This document shows, one piece after another, positions 14,040-25,507 of a DNA stretch of 64,000 bases (position 1 is the first letter of the stretch; the number at the start of each line of letters is the position of its first letter). The notes below the pieces were generated by a model. The model was not told the DNA's origin, ran no database searches, and saw only the letters and a program-made list of their open reading frames with translations. The DNA lies in contig NC_061063.1 in the NCBI RefSeq assembly GCF_021917145.1, positions 1,655,575-1,719,574 of the forward strand, in the 5' to 3' direction. The translations under genes were made by a program, and so were the position numbers. This DNA is from Hypomesus transpacificus (lineage: Eukaryota > Chordata > Actinopteri > Osmeriformes > Osmeridae).

Positions 14040-14366
14040 ACATCTATTAACCCTGACACATACACACAATCTACTCTTATTTATAGCAAGCTTACATGAG
14101 AACATACTAACTAGAATCCACTAGTTCTATTGATTAGTGAATAATGTAAGCACACAGGAAATCGTAATTTCTTCCACAGTTTCCACAGAACTCAGTCTGT
14201 TGTCTTGGCAATAATCTTATAGCAAGAGATTATAAAACAAGCCTATTATGAGAAAAATATGTTTAAAAATAAAAACGACATTTAATGTGGTGAGTTACAG
14301 TGAAAAGCATCAAAAGCATGGCGAGTAGTCCTATGTATAATACTTGTTACAATAATGTTGATCTTC

Positions 14367-15036
14367 TGTACTACATCATACATCACAAAGCACCTTGTTT
14401 TTACGTTTCCACCTGCTGCACAAACAAAATAAACTTGGCACAATTTTATTTCATGCCAACCCCGAACATAATGAAAAATACAGACTTACCAACACACAAG
14501 ACTACAACACATTTTAAAGCCAGGGTAGGTAATGTTTTTGAGAAGCAAGTTTTGTCATATTTGCTCAAATAAACATCCTGATAGCAATCAATCAAATGCT
14601 CTGACAGTCAAATAAAATAAATCGGATATCTTGGCCCATCGCAGGACTGTAGTTAACACACTAATCATTGTGTTCGGACCGAATGCAAGGATTGGACAAG
14701 GTGCATGCCTGTTGCCCTCCTGGCAGTAGTCAGGCAGTAGAACATGTGTTTTGAGGGAGTGGCCATGAAGGGAGGGGGTGGGATATTTTGGGTTGATACT
14801 TTCAAACTCAATCCAAAATGGCTAGTTTTGCAAAACTTACTTAACTTGCCTTTATGTGTGAATGAAAATGTGTGAAGTGGCAAACAAATTACACATAACT
14901 GTCTGTGTGACAATACTTCTGTGCTGGATATGGCTGGGGTGTTTTAACATATTCAATAGAAACATCATATTGTCACTCATATTCTACTTTGTAGTTTACT
15001 AAGCGGTACATGATTTACTCTCTCCAGTAATCTACA
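14367..15036. other. Region upstream of the NLR gene, no gene seen
   Basis: Promoter-proximal sequence of the NLR gene. I see no clear TATA box or other element that I can support. Open frames here are short and AT-driven. Confidence 0.3.
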
Positions 15037-18000
15037 ATGGCTACAAGTACTGCAGATCACCTGTTGAAAACTCTGGATCAGCTAGGGGAAAAACATCTGA
15101 AGAGGTTTCAGTGGTACCTGCAGACTGGAGTGGATGAGTTTAATCGCATCCCAAAGAGCGAGTTGGAGAACGCTGACATACCAGACACGGTGGATAAGAT
15201 GGTGGAGACATACAGACTTAATGGAGCTCTGAAGATCACTGTGAAGATTCTGAAAAATATTCCACGTTATGATCTTGCTGAGTCGCTGCTGAAAAAGTGT
15301 TCCATGGGTATTTAAAATCTATATGTTTATCAGATTGAATACTGTATCAAACTGGATTGTAAGTAATATTCAGAAATATGTGGTCTTCACTGCTACAGAT
15401 ACAGTGTAGAGGAGATGTTGCCCTCCTTCCTGTGTATGAAGTTACTGCATGTGTATCTATCACTTAGGACAGCAGACGACTGACACCATTCTCATAATTA
15501 AATAAGGTGACATTGGTGGTAGTCCAGCTTGCTAACACCAGCCCCAGTCCAACACAGGACAGAAAACAGTACAGATACAGACAATGTCTCTTACATGTCA
15601 CCCACAGCTCCATAGAGTGCAAAACCCAAGAATATCAGACAGTGCAGCCCTGACTCTTCCTGTACTCTCTCTCCTCACAGGTGTCAGTGGTGCTGAGGAG
15701 GCTGGTGAGAACAATTCAACTTCTTGCCTTCCTCAGGTAGTCCAGGGTTCTTCCAACACGACTGAGACTGGAGACCATGAACTGCCTGGTAAAAACCCCT
15801 CAGAGTATGGTAAATAATCAGACTGATTATTATCTGCTGATATCTACTGCTGATTCAGAAGGGAGAGAGTTGATGGACACAGTAAAGGGCATTACATTTG
15901 GCAAAAATTACAATCATGGACACCCTACTAAATTCTAATGACTTAGATTAGAGCAACCTTTTCATAATTAAGTGAAACTTTAACCTTAAGCTGAAGCTAC
16001 ATATTAGGAAAATCAATATTAGGCTGGTAATTTACTTTCCAAATAGGTATACCGTAATTGTATTTTAATGATATGAATGAAATAAAAATGATCAAACAGT
16101 TGAGTTCACATTTATATGTTCTTTCTGTAGATGAATATGCAGAAAAAATCAAATGCAACAAACACAAACATCAACTACAACTCAAATCAACGTGTGAAAA
16201 AATAGTTCATGGAATGAAACAGGATGGCAAGAAAGTCCTCCTCGACAGCATCTACACAGAGCTCTACATAACAGAGGCTGGAGGTGGAGAAGTTAATGAC
16301 CAACATGAAGTGCGACAGATTGAGGCAGAATACAGGAAGATTAGAGGTTCAGACGAACCAATCACATTCAACAACATCTTTAAATGCCCTTCTGAACGAA
16401 ACAACGAAACCAAACTTATCAGAAGGGTTCTGACCGAGGGAATTGCTGGAATTGGCAAAACATATTCCTCCCTAAGGTTCACTCTAGACTGGGCAAACGG
16501 AAATGAAAATCAAGACATTGACTTCATTTTTCCACTCCCCTTTCGACGGCTAAATTTGTTCAAGCAAGAGCACAACTTGATTGATGTCATTCTTAAATGC
16601 TTCAAAGAAATGGAGAAAGAGCTTCTCACTGACATTTTCACAAAAAGACATGAAAACATGAAAAACCTGAAAGTTCTATTTATCTTGGATGGTCTTGATG
16701 AGTTCCAGATAAACCTCAACTACAAGACGTATGAGAGCTGTGGTGATGTCACAGAGCCGATGTCCATAGATGTGCTATTACAAATCTGATCATGAAAGAT
16801 CTGCTTCCTTCTGCTCTCCTATGGATAACGTCCCGACCTGTCACAGCCAATCAGATCCCCAGAGAGTGTGTTGACCTGGTGACAGAGGTACGAGGGTTCA
16901 ATGAGCAACAGAGGGATGAGTTCTTCAAGAAGAGATGCGGTGATGAGAAAGCCAAAACAATCATCTCACACATCAAGCAACCCTCATCGAAGAGCCTCTA
17001 CATCATGTGTCACATACCAGTCATCGCTTTCATTATTGCAACAATTTTAGAGACCCATGGAGAAAAAGAGTTTCCCAAGACTCTGACTCAAGTTTACATA
17101 CTCTTCCTAGTTGACCAAGTCAAAAAGATGAATGTGAAATATAATGGAAAAGCTGAGACTGATGCACCATGGGACAAAAAAGACATTAAGATGATTCGAT
17201 CACTAGGGAAACTGGCTTTCAAACAACTGGAAAGCGGCAACCTGATTTTCCATGAGTCAGACCTGAGAAAATGTGACATTGATGTCAAAAGAGCTGCAAA
17301 CTGCTCAGGAGTGTGCACAGAAATATTTTCTGAAGATAAATGGGATGGTGAAGAGAAGATGTACTGCTTTATCCATCTGACCATCCAGGAGCTTTTTGCT
17401 GCTCTACACGTGTTTCTGTCATTCACTAATGACAATCTGAATTTAATGGCAAAACATTTTTACAATAGATTAACCTTCCTCCAATCGCCTGTCAGATTCT
17501 ACAAGAGTGCTGTGAACAGAACCTTAGAAAGTGCGAATGGAAACCTAGACCTTTTCCTCCGCTTCCTCCTTGGCTTCTCAATGGAGTCCAACCAGGAACT
17601 CATGACAGGTCTACTAACACAGAGACAAAGCAACTCACAGAGCCTCGAGAAAACAGTCAAATACATACATAAGAAGATCAGAGAAGATTCCTCTCCAGAG
17701 AGATGCATGAATCTATTTTACTGTCTTAATGAACTGAATGACCGTTCTCTGGTGGAGGAGATCCAACGCTACCTGAGCTCAGGAAGTTTCTCCAGTGAGA
17801 AGCTCTCATCTACACAGTGGTCAACGCTGGTCTTTGTGTTGCTGACTTTAGAAGAGAAACTGGATGTGTTTGACCTGAATATATACTCCAGATCAGAGGA
17901 AGGACTTCTGAAGCTGCTGCCTGTGGTCAAAGCCTCCAAAACCGCTGTGTATGTATAAGGCATTCAAACTTAAAATAACAAAATAACTTATAATATTATA

Positions 18001-18799
18001 TCAAATAATATATATGCCCTTTGTCTGTTATTTAATGATCATATGAGAACATGACCCTGATGATGTCTTATGTTCTCCCACTGTCATTTAGGCTGAATGA
18101 CTGTAACCTCTCAGCACGGTGCTGTGAAGCGCTGGCCTCAGTTCTCCCTTCCTCAGATGTTAGAGAGCTGAATCTGAGCGACAATGACCTGGGGGATTCA
18201 GGCATGAATCTGCTCTCTGATGGATTGGGGAATTCATGCTGTAAACTGGAGACACTGAGGTGGGTAATCAGGCTGAACTGAAAACATCTAGTTACATTTC
18301 ACACGCTATATTTGCAAGCTTGATTTGGGCTTGAGTAGTCATATTGTTGACTTGTGCTGCAAAGAATTTTACACATCTTTAATGAAAGGCTAGATGGTTA
18401 TCTAATGACCTAAGAAAGTTATATACCTTTTAATTTTAGAGATGAACTTGCTATTATTTTACTATTCAAATATTGTCCAATAGCATGAAGTCTTTCTTGG
18501 TATGTTCTGATCTCTATCTCTCAGTAAACCCTGTTGTAGGAAAGTTGGCAATAGCTGCTCTCTATGCTAATGTTAAGTGAAAGGAGTAGCAGCTTAACTA
18601 CAGTTTCAAGCTACGGTTTGAACTCATACAACAGTGTTTCTGTCAGTACCTCAGCACTACAGGCAACGTTGTTTTAGTTTTGGTGTACATGTATTCATTC
18701 TAAAGTGGTATGTTCACATTTAGGTTACATTGCAAAACAGCAAGCTGACATGACAGACAGTCCTAACTATGAGGACAGTAGTGTCTTCATGGTAGGCAC

Positions 18800-19190
18800 T
18801 TGGACACTTCTGGTTTAAAATGTAAAAAAGCTCAACTGAATAGTTAAAATGAGGGTCTGGGAACTAAATAATTAATGTGTCTTATAGAAATAGTTAACAA
18901 TTGTCTCTGTTGTTAAGGAAACCAAAGCCTGTATCATACTTTGGCCATGCTGTCCATTTGGTTTAAAAGGTTACTCCTCTTCTGGCTCATGACTCCTCTT
19001 TTGGATGGCCCTATTTTGAGTTTTAAGACCACCAAAATGAGCACAAACAAAACCTTCCTGAACTGGGGGGAAAAAGTAATTCTGTCTAATGAAGGGGAGG
19101 AGCAGCTCTGACAGCACCTGCCAAATGAACCCCTCTGTGCCGACTCACTCTGGAGGCCCAGATGGATTCTGTCACAATATTGATCCTCTT
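18800..19190. other. NLR intron with no recognised element
   Basis: This is intron between the two LRR exons (whole intron 18260-19197). A minus-strand open frame at 18934-19260 overlaps the LRR exon and has no domain; it is rejected as a gene. Confidence 0.4.
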
Positions 19191-20229
19191 TCAACAGACT
19201 GTCAAACTGTCTGGTCACGGAGGAAGGCTGTGCTTTTTTAGCCTCAGCTCTGAGGTCCAATCCCTGCCACCTGAAGGAACTGGATCTGAGCTACAATTAT
19301 CCAGGAGAAAAAGGATTTGAGCTACTCTCTGATCCACTCTGTAGACTGGAGAAACTCAAGTAAGGAGATTTTGTGTTTTTTTTATATACCTCTTAATGTC
19401 ATTTTGCTCAACAACGAATAGACAGGTGAACATAATTGCAGCATATTCGACATATACTCATAAATGCATTTCCTGGGGTGTTTTCCAGAAAACAGGTTTT
19501 GTGAAAACTGTGAGTTTGCTAACCCTAAAATGAAGGAAACTCTGTGAATCTAACCTGCTGGCTGGCAGCTTATTAATTAACAAACCATGAGTTTCTCCCT
19601 ATCCTCATGCTGAGCCCGATCAATATTGAAGCCAACACAATTCTCATAACCTTATGTCGGGACAGGATTCTGAGACCCTGATTAGATATTCTGTCATTCC
19701 CTGATTACTCTGACTACTTAATCAGAAGTTACTGTTTTTCATCACACTATCTATTGTCAAATAATTCACGTTTCATTCGATGTTTGTAAACATGAAGGAT
19801 GTATGAAAATAAATACAACTATTAGCATTTTACTATACTACAATTTACAACCATGACCATGCACCCACCTGTAACCAGAGAATCAACAACTAAATTCAAG
19901 ATATGCCTTTCTAATCTGCTACTCCAAATACACAGTTTCTAGGTCATCTTTTGCAATTTTCGCCCTGACATGCATTTGGTTAAACTCCTTTATTTATAGG
20001 CCTAACTAGGAAAACATAAAGATGACTGAACTAACTCAGATGGAATATACCTCTTCTGAAAAGATAGAAATGACATGTTTATTTAAAAAGTCACTAGGTT
20101 TAGGTTAGGTTAGGTTAGGGTCATCCTCATCATTCCTATCCTTATCCCTACAGTGTGGATTATGGTGGAAGGTGCAGGATCAAACCTGGTCTTAGGAGAT
20201 GTGAGTATTGACTGCCACTTGGTTATAGT

Positions 20230-20620
20230 ACACATGGTCATACAAGGGACGCATACATACATACAGACATACTACATACATTAACACATATACACACATT
20301 CACATACACACCCATAGCACACAAACACTCATACGTACACATAGGCAAACACACACATACAAACGCACACACACAAGTGCACGCATACACACAAACAACA
20401 TACACGCATACACACACAAACACACAAATGCATACACACACACAAACGCATATGCACACACAACACATATACACCCAGCATATACACACAAACACACACT
20501 GTGTTAGTGTGTGTTTGTGTGTATGTGATAGCGTGTATGTGGACCAGTGTCTTGTCTATCTCCAGTAACTGGTTAGTGTGCAATGTGTGTGTGAGAGAGT
20601 GTGTGTACCCTTTTCTCTCC
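20230..20620. repeat. CA/TG-rich microsatellite inside the last NLR intron
   Basis: Imperfect (CACA)n with ATAC and GCAT interruptions, switching to (TGTG)n after about 20500, so it can form a hairpin. Open frames on both strands here are artefacts of the repeat. A CT-rich tract follows to 20650. Confidence 0.85.
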
Positions 20621-21552
20621 TCTTTTCTCCTCTCTTCTGCTCTCTCTAGTTACCATTCATTACAGTGCAAGAGGAATGGGATGCAGAACCAGATAGAGAG
20701 CGAGGGAGAAAGAGAGAGAGTGAGAACAAAGTGATAGTAGAGGAACACACAGGATGGATAGATGAGGACAGACAAAAGGGGACCTAGTGAAGGGGTGGAG
20801 GAAGGAGGAGGGAGGGGTCATTCTAGTGTGAATGATGATGATCAGTAATATTGTTTCTTGGTCTCCCCCATCAGATGCCTGCGATCTCACACTGGACCCA
20901 AACACAGCACATGGAAACCTCTCTCTGTCTGAGGAGAACAGAAAGGTGACATGGATGAGAGATAAGCAGCTGTATCCTGATCACCCAGAGAGATTTGACT
21001 TTTGGCCACAGGTGCTGTGTAGAGAGGGTCTGTCTGGGCGCTGTTACTGGGAGGCAGAGTGGAGTGGTGGAGGGGTTTTAATAGCAGCGACGTATAAAGG
21101 AATCAGTAGGAAAGGAAGGGGTGCTGACTGCAGGCTTGGATTCAATAACAAGTCCTGGAGACTGTACTGTGGTGATCACAGTTACTTTGTCTGGCACAAT
21201 AATAAGAGAACTGACATACTTGTCCCCCCCTCCGGCTCCCACAGAGTAGGAGTGTATCTGGACTGGCCGACCGGCACTCTGTCTTTTTACACAGTTTGCT
21301 CTGACACATTGACCCACCTGTACACATTCCACACCACATTCTCTGAGCCCCTCTATCCAGGGTTTATGCTTTATGACTATGACAGCTCAGTCCCTGTGTA
21401 AGGTAGAATAGCCAACATTAATACATTTTGAGAAGACTCAGTGATTTTTATTGGCAAAGGGAGTTTGTACAAAGCATTAAATGTAGGCGTGCCAATAATT
21501 GTGGCACACATTGTTCCATTAAAAATAAGTATTTCTTGACATATTTCCTTTA

Positions 21553-21860
21553 GAGCCTTTGCAGTTGCTGGTCCTAGGCTGTGGAATCAATTTCCCCTTT
21601 CTATCAGGCAGGCTCCTTCATTGTCTGTTTTTAAATCCAAACTTAAAACACACTTATATGCACTAACGTTTCCCACTATCTCTTGAGTTGTGATGTTACT
21701 TATTTTACTGTTATTGACTGTTTGTATTTTGTTTTTGTTATGTATTTTATGGTGTCTTTTTTATATTTTTTTTTTTTTTGTGCCTCGTGTTCGGCACCTC
21801 GGTCAGCCTTGCTGTGTTAGAGTGTGCTTTATAAATAAAATGTACTTACTTACTTACTTT
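21553..21860 (+). pseudogene. 3' terminus of a LINE with tandem ACTT tail
   Basis: The plus strand reads AFAVAGPRLWNQFPLSIRQA and SLSVFKSKLKTHLYAL, the C-terminal signature of a common fish LINE family. A T-rich 3' UTR and the short tail (acttacttacttac)n follow. It sits 150 bp after the NLR stop codon and may contribute to that gene's 3' UTR. Confidence 0.75.
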
Positions 21861-24080
21861 AAAGAAATGCATTTGTGCTCCTTTCTCAAACATAATTGAC
21901 TTCAGTTGAAGGTTAGATTGTAAATTGACATTAAGCTAAATTACTGTCACAATGTGTTGAGTCGATTGTAGGCAGGAGAGAGATATCATGCAAGAGGTTC
22001 TTTTAATTGATGTTGTAGGGCTGTTTTGGCAGCCCCTTTGTCACTGTTCACCCAGACACTCTGTGTCTGGGACAGTTGTTGATTTGCATGAATGCTAAAA
22101 TGAATGAAATGAATGTGTGAAAAATCACACCTTAATGACACACCTCTGGAGAGGTGGTCTCAACAGTTGAAGAGGAAGGCGGACAGAGGAAGACTCTGAA
22201 ATTATCATTAAAAGTTGTGTTCTTGAAAATAAGGTTCTAAACAGCTTTTAATGTCATGTTTGATGTGCTTTTGTTTCTTATTTTATGTATTACATGCTAG
22301 TAATAATTGTAATACTGTAACATGTACATGTACAGGGTTTACAGAGTTTGTGCCTACAGCAGACCAACATGTGTATAACATATTCCCTTGTCTTGCAAGG
22401 GCACCACTTGGTCTACTGCAGCCTTGATTAATGATCCAATTTGAATTTGTATGCGTTAGACAACTTTTCAATCATGTGACCGGTGTCCCCATTTTAGTCA
22501 GGTTTGGGTGTATATAGGAAGAAGTTTTTACCAAACACTTCGAGTTCTGTTTACAATACAGCTCCGGTGCGTTAGGCGCCTAGTCTTCATTGTGACATAC
22601 CTTTGTTAACCATTGCTCTGAAGGTATGTTTTGTATTTGATGATATTTCATTATCATTGTATTGATTATCTTACTATTTAGATAATAAACTATTATAACG
22701 CACTTGTGCACATGTCTTAAAATTGGAGTCAGATATTAACGAGTCAATTATCTCCCTGAGAATCTAACCTAAGGTGAATTGTGGTTCCCAAGCCAGAGAC
22801 AAACACCAAGCGTCTCTGGCCTTTCGATTCACCGACTACAATTTCCATCAGTAAAAACAAGATATCAAACAACTTAGGTGTCTTTGAAAAAACTACAAAA
22901 ACTGAAATAAAGTATTACTCAGAATTTTTGCGAAGATCAAAAGACAATCGTAATGCCCGACATACTAGAATATAGTGACAATTTTTTTTTTTGGACAATA
23001 CCTCACAAAGGACTTACACAAAACTCCCACCTTATATACAGAAACATAATTAGTAACAGCTGAGGACATGAAATAGGTGCACGTAATTACGCAACCCTCA
23101 CTCCTGAGCTTGGAGGTGTTCGAGGGAATCCTACAGTAATACTCGGGAGACAGACAGCGCCATGATCTGGATCCTCCAGTAGGCGTAACAATTACAAAAA
23201 GGAGTCATTTTTAGAACTCTTTTTAGTCATCTTTGCCAGGGGTGCCAATTCATCTGGAGTTGACTGTATACACATACATACACATGCACACACACACACA
23301 CTCTAAACACTACATTCAGGCCAGGTATTTTGACATTATTATCCACTTGAATATGTGTTGTGCATGAACGTATGCTGTGGTCCAGTGTGATCTATGCTCC
23401 TCTCTCCCATCCCTCCTATCATTTCCTCTCATCCAGCTCTCTTCCCTTTCTTCCTAGTGCATTGTACACAAACTTGTTAATGTTAATGGCAGTATGCACA
23501 GTTGCATGTGAAATTGAATAATAGTGGAACACTCCTTTTCTTAATCCATGTAAACAAACCGAAATACACAAAGACAAACACTTCATTCAGGACTACACAA
23601 AACAGTGATTTCTGCCACTTTTACACAATTTCTGGAACAGTTTGTGTGTGTCATTTGTTCCCTCTCTTTCTCCTCTCCTACTTTTTATTCAACTCTCAAA
23701 GACAACTCGAAACAGACTTGTAGCTACCTGTGTGTGTCTGTATGCGTGTCTGTGTGTGTCTGTATGCGTGTCTGTGTGTGCATGTCTGTGTATATGTCGG
23801 CTCCTCTGTATGTTGTAGCTTAGCCATATATACCCACTTGTTTAGTTTGATACTTTATATTGAGTTTACTTTCTTTGGCACCGCTCATAGTTCCTATTCC
23901 CTCTGGCGTGTATGCATTGTCATTTGGCTGCATCACTGTAAATAAACCCTCGCACTTCAGTTTTGGTTCTGTCTTAGTCTGTTAACTAAGAGTGTTGAGG
24001 GTGGTATAGTTACTTATGGACACCTCCCGACTTCTGCACTGCAAGGTCAGCCTTAGGTAACGCATGCAAACACAACGGCA
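21861..24080. other. Intergenic, with an LTR-like patch, no gene
   Basis: Around 22510-22690 a TATA-like motif (gtgtatatagga), a possible cap region, and an AATAAAC signal occur in the order seen in LTRs. I could not find a partner repeat or target duplication, so a solo LTR is only possible. Other contents are a short CA run at 23265-23300, a TG-rich stretch at 23725-23800, and AT-rich sequence. Confidence 0.35.
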
Positions 24081-24083
24081 CAC

Positions 24084-24192
24084 CTGCAGCTGCAGCTGAA
24101 CCAGGGGAAGTCTGAGGAGGACAGGGATATAGCTGAGAAGGACGAGAAGATGGACCTTCTGAAGAGGAACCACCAGAGAAAGGTGGACACTC
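24084..24192 (+). pseudogene. Fragment of a sarcomeric myosin heavy chain rod exon
   Basis: One open frame reads [20 protein letters not shown] followed by [15 protein letters not shown]. This matches the coiled-coil rod segment I know from muscle myosin heavy chains (LELNQVKSE..RKIAEKDEE...LKRN..RV). The heptad pattern and the run AEKDE-LKRNHQR are specific. No neighbouring myosin exons or intact splice sites were found, so this is an isolated, decayed exon relic, perhaps captured by a mobile element. Confidence 0.6.
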
Positions 24193-24199
24193 ACTTAAT

Positions 24200-25160
24200 T
24201 GTTGATACATCAAGACATGCAAGGCATGAGTATGCCTGAGTTGTTTGAGTTTCCAATCTACCGTGTACGAGTTATAGTCTGTTGCGTTATTAAGCGTATA
24301 TTGATTGGTGTACGGGAAATGATTGTGCCCCCACAAAACAGAGCCCCCACCCCTTTGTCAGAAGAGTTCGATGTCGATGAATACACACATAATAATTTTT
24401 CTGTATTTATTTATCAACCTGCATTTTCTGTTGCTAATGAAATGGTAGATACCAGCAATCAGACTAGTATCTAACAAGATTGTCCATTATATAAACAGCA
24501 TGATCAGTAATGAACAAATTTGGTCAACTTTTTTCGTATGTGGTTACCACGGCCACCGTCGTGACCAGCTTAAACCATAAAATGTAAACTGATTCAAAGA
24601 CATTCTCAGCTGTGCACCAGCAGCTGGTTGAGTGTGTTTTTTCCCTAATTTCCCAGAAACAACAGTGATTAGGTGTGAACAAGCCTTTGTATCAATGTAT
24701 TCAATACATTAATATACTTACCCTTTTTTTCAGGATCAGGTACAACCAACTAAATGTTTCCCTTTCAAAAGGTTTAATAGGTTAGTTATGTAATTTATAA
24801 TGTAAATAAAATGCTTTATTACCCAGGCACACACAGATCAATTGTAAAATACATTATAGAAATAGTGTACATTGTTTCAAATATCATAAAAAAAAAAAAA
24901 AAAGTTTATTTCATCCAATCAATACCTTGATTTTCTCAGATTTCTAATGTATAATTGGCATGTTGTCATCTTACATCTTGTTTTCCATATCTTACTTTTA
25001 ACCCTTTAACCCTTATACAAAGGATGCTCCACCAGAACTCTTTTACACCTTGTGCTGTTGTCCTTACCCAAGCATAGGGGGCTGTACCAGTTTCACACTC
25101 CTGAACAGTAGACAGCGAAGTAGGAAACGTCTACAAGAGAAAGAAGGAAGACCCAATGCT
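24200..25160. other. Intergenic AT-rich sequence, no gene seen
   Basis: It includes an A16 run near 24887-24902 and a patch at 24310-24475 that is open for 91 codons but has no domain. Confidence 0.3.
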
Positions 25161-25164
25161 CATA

Positions 25165-25284
25165 GGTGCGTTCGACTTCATGCATCGCCGGCAGCCGTCG
25201 GCTGACGTGAAGCAGCCAATGGCATTCTCAGCTTCAAGACAGCCCTGTCGGCGCCACCGGCGCTGCATGAACTCGAACGCACCT
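25165..25284. mobile_element. 120-bp MITE with inverted ends
   Basis: AGGTGCGTTCGACTTCATGC at the left end is mirrored by the right end (GCATGAACTCGAACGCACCT) with one mismatch. The GC-rich interior (gccggcagccgtcgg, ggcgccaccggcgc) is also self-complementary. The element lies 220 bp upstream of the vps52 start codon, within its likely promoter region. Confidence 0.7.
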
Positions 25285-25507
25285 CGTGTAATAACGCCAA
25301 AGTTGTTTACAATGCAGACGGCATGTAAAGTGAACTGTGTGACACCGTACATTTTATCTCTGGTTTTCAAGTTCAAGGCTCTGTTGGAAATCTAACAGCT
25401 TGCAAGGTTAGCATCATATGTCCTTGCCTTTTGCATCGTTGTACCCCGGATCCACTTTGTGTTTAGTGCTAGCTAGACCGTCCGTAGAGCTACGTGACGT
25501 ATACGCG

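Larger units (their letters stand above)
11493..14043 (+). mobile_element. Non-autonomous LTR retrotransposon or deleted ERV-like element
   Basis: Two directly repeated 583-bp LTRs (11497-12079, 13457-14039) flank 1,377 bp and are bracketed by a 4-bp target duplication ACAT (11493-11496 and 14040-14043). I count about five differences between the LTRs, so insertion was recent. A primer-binding site follows the left LTR. The purine-rich stretch ahead of the right LTR may be the polypurine tract. The interior has no long ORF and no recognisable gag, protease or polymerase motif. It must have been mobilised by another element's proteins, or it is an internal-deletion derivative. The 4-bp duplication fits gammaretrovirus/epsilonretrovirus-like integrases but also others. 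Confidence 0.88.
9804..14366. mobile_element. Terminal-inverted-repeat element, split by later insertions
   Basis: The left end (gaagatcaacattgttgtaa at 9804) is the reverse complement of the right end (ends at 14366). Homology runs 9804-9957 against 14172-14366, then continues 9958-10078 against 10823-10945. The original element was therefore about 1.3 kb, with long inverted ends and roughly 750 bp of non-coding AT-rich middle. A 3.2-kb insertion (about 10946-14171) lies within the right arm at the phrase ggtggttt|ccacag. No transposase ORF is seen, so it is non-autonomous. Confidence 0.8.
15037..21401 (+). pseudogene. NLR with PYD-FISNA-NACHT-LRR-B30.2, one 1-bp frameshift
   Basis: Cytosolic NOD-like receptor of the teleost NLRC3/NLRP-like expansion, expected to sense danger or pathogen signals and recruit ASC through its pyrin domain. 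Exons are 15037-15307 (pyrin domain), 15681-15788 (linker), 16131-17948 (FISNA plus NACHT and helical region), 18092-18259 and 19198-19359 (leucine-rich repeats), 20154-20200, and 20875-21401 (B30.2/PRY-SPRY). Walker A is GIAGIGKT near 16440 and Walker B is LFILDGLDE near 16680. In the NACHT exon the frame is lost at about 16781, where CTATTACAAATC leads to a stop at 16787. All other phases fit and the summed exons are one base short of 1,034 codons. A single deleted base (an A near 16781) therefore explains the break. It could be a true null allele, a recent pseudogene or a consensus error. More LRR exons may have decayed in the introns. Confidence 0.85.

Noticed and set aside
20098-20120. 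TTAGGT repeats considered as an interstitial telomere
   Set aside because: Only about four units and the unit is TTAGGT, not TTAGGG.
22500-22720. Solo LTR
   Set aside because: TATA-like and AATAAA motifs are in suitable order, but no repeat partner, end motifs or target duplication could be shown.
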